Shown here: piece after piece, positions 5,286 to 5,561 of the stretch | Layout: every line of letters starts with the position of its first letter | Position numbering within the stretch: the first letter of the stretch is position 1 | Assembly: GCA_023391725.1 (NCBI GenBank) | Contig: JAEWAH010000031.1 | Coordinates: forward strand, 1 to 5,561 | DNA: 5,561 bases | Direction: 5' to 3' | Source of the DNA: Bacillota bacterium | GTDB lineage: Bacteria; Bacillota; Clostridia; Christensenellales; Aristaeellaceae | The notes under the pieces: model-generated | What the model saw: the letters and a program-made list of their open reading frames with translations, nothing else | Told to the model about the DNA's origin: nothing | The model's database searches: none | Translations under genes and position numbers: made by a program

Positions 5286-5561
5286 CTATCGCTTCAGTGC
5301 CTGCACGATCCTCCTGCACTCCATATAATATCTTTTTTCATGCGCTTCGCCCATGGAAAAGGTCTTCCTGGGCAGCGCACCTTCCTTCCTGACCGCTGGC
5401 AAAAGCGCTTCCTTTGAAAGCACCGGGAGCAAAAAGCCAACAGTATCCTTTTGCGCGCATAGGCCGCGTACGGCTTCCTCCCCATGGATGTAGTCGATCT
5501 CCGCCTCTGGATGGCGCTTTAGGTAATCGTCCAAAAACTTTTGCAGCGTGCCAACGGCCAG
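5286..5561 (-). CDS. DUF1015-family protein, C-terminal part only
   Basis: The last 91 codons and TAG stop of a gene that continues past the window edge; the whole family is usually a little over 400 residues. The frame stays open to position 5561, and the TTG at 5534 is an internal leucine codon, not a start. Visible family marks are IDYIHG (about residues 22-27 of the visible part), GFLLP (42-46) and the highly conserved ending GALPRKTFSMG followed by EKRYYMECRRI. The biochemical function of DUF1015 proteins is not established. From memory the family is often encoded next to serine-biosynthesis genes (serA, serC) in Clostridia, which cannot be tested here because the upstream side is cut off. 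The visible part looks intact. Confidence 0.85.
   Translation of the reverse strand: MAVGTLQKFLDDYLKRHPEAEIDYIHGEEAVRGLCAQKDTVGFLLPVLSKEALLPAVRKEGALPRKTFSMGEAHEKRYYMECRRIVQALKR

Noticed and set aside
5286..5534. Small stand-alone 82-codon gene starting at TTG 5534
   Set aside because: The frame is open to the window edge, the residues upstream continue a DUF1015 C-terminus, and no ribosome binding site precedes the TTG.

Overview
The window reads as chromosomal DNA of a fairly GC-rich Clostridia-type Firmicute, probably a gut-associated one. This rests on strong AGGAGG-like ribosome binding sites with 6-8 nt spacing, a GTG start, the gene families present, and small GC-rich palindromic repeats in the gene-poor spacers. 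I cannot name a genus. No plasmid, phage, transposase, CRISPR or rRNA/tRNA signal was found.

Layout: positions 1-440 hold no credible gene; they are a mosaic of short intergenic repeats and hairpins. Next is a minus-strand gene for a secreted protein built of four bacterial SH3 domains (517-1428), with a strong hairpin after its stop. A divergent intergenic region (1429-1649) carries a terminator-like hairpin and an extended -10 promoter. That promoter drives a two-gene plus-strand operon: an uncharacterised 284-residue protein with a faint alpha/alpha-toroid (terpene cyclase/prenyltransferase-like) signature (1650-2504), then an RluA-family pseudouridine synthase (2519-3406). A perfect 18-bp hairpin at 3425-3461 separates this operon from a convergent minus-strand MATE-family transporter (3481-4854), which has its own promoter and a GTG start. 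Positions 4948-5280 are a second repeat cluster sharing elements with the first. The window ends in the C-terminal 91 codons of a DUF1015-family protein on the minus strand (5286-5561).

The genes look like ordinary housekeeping or accessory functions (cell-wall attachment or sensing, RNA modification, multidrug export) and do not form an obvious joint pathway. The less ordinary content is non-coding: repeat modules shared by the two spacers, one of them in inverted orientation, and a set of intergenic hairpins with the same A/T-rich apex but unrelated stems. I found no convincing new biological system; the unknown 284-residue protein and the repeat mosaic are the items most worth a second look.
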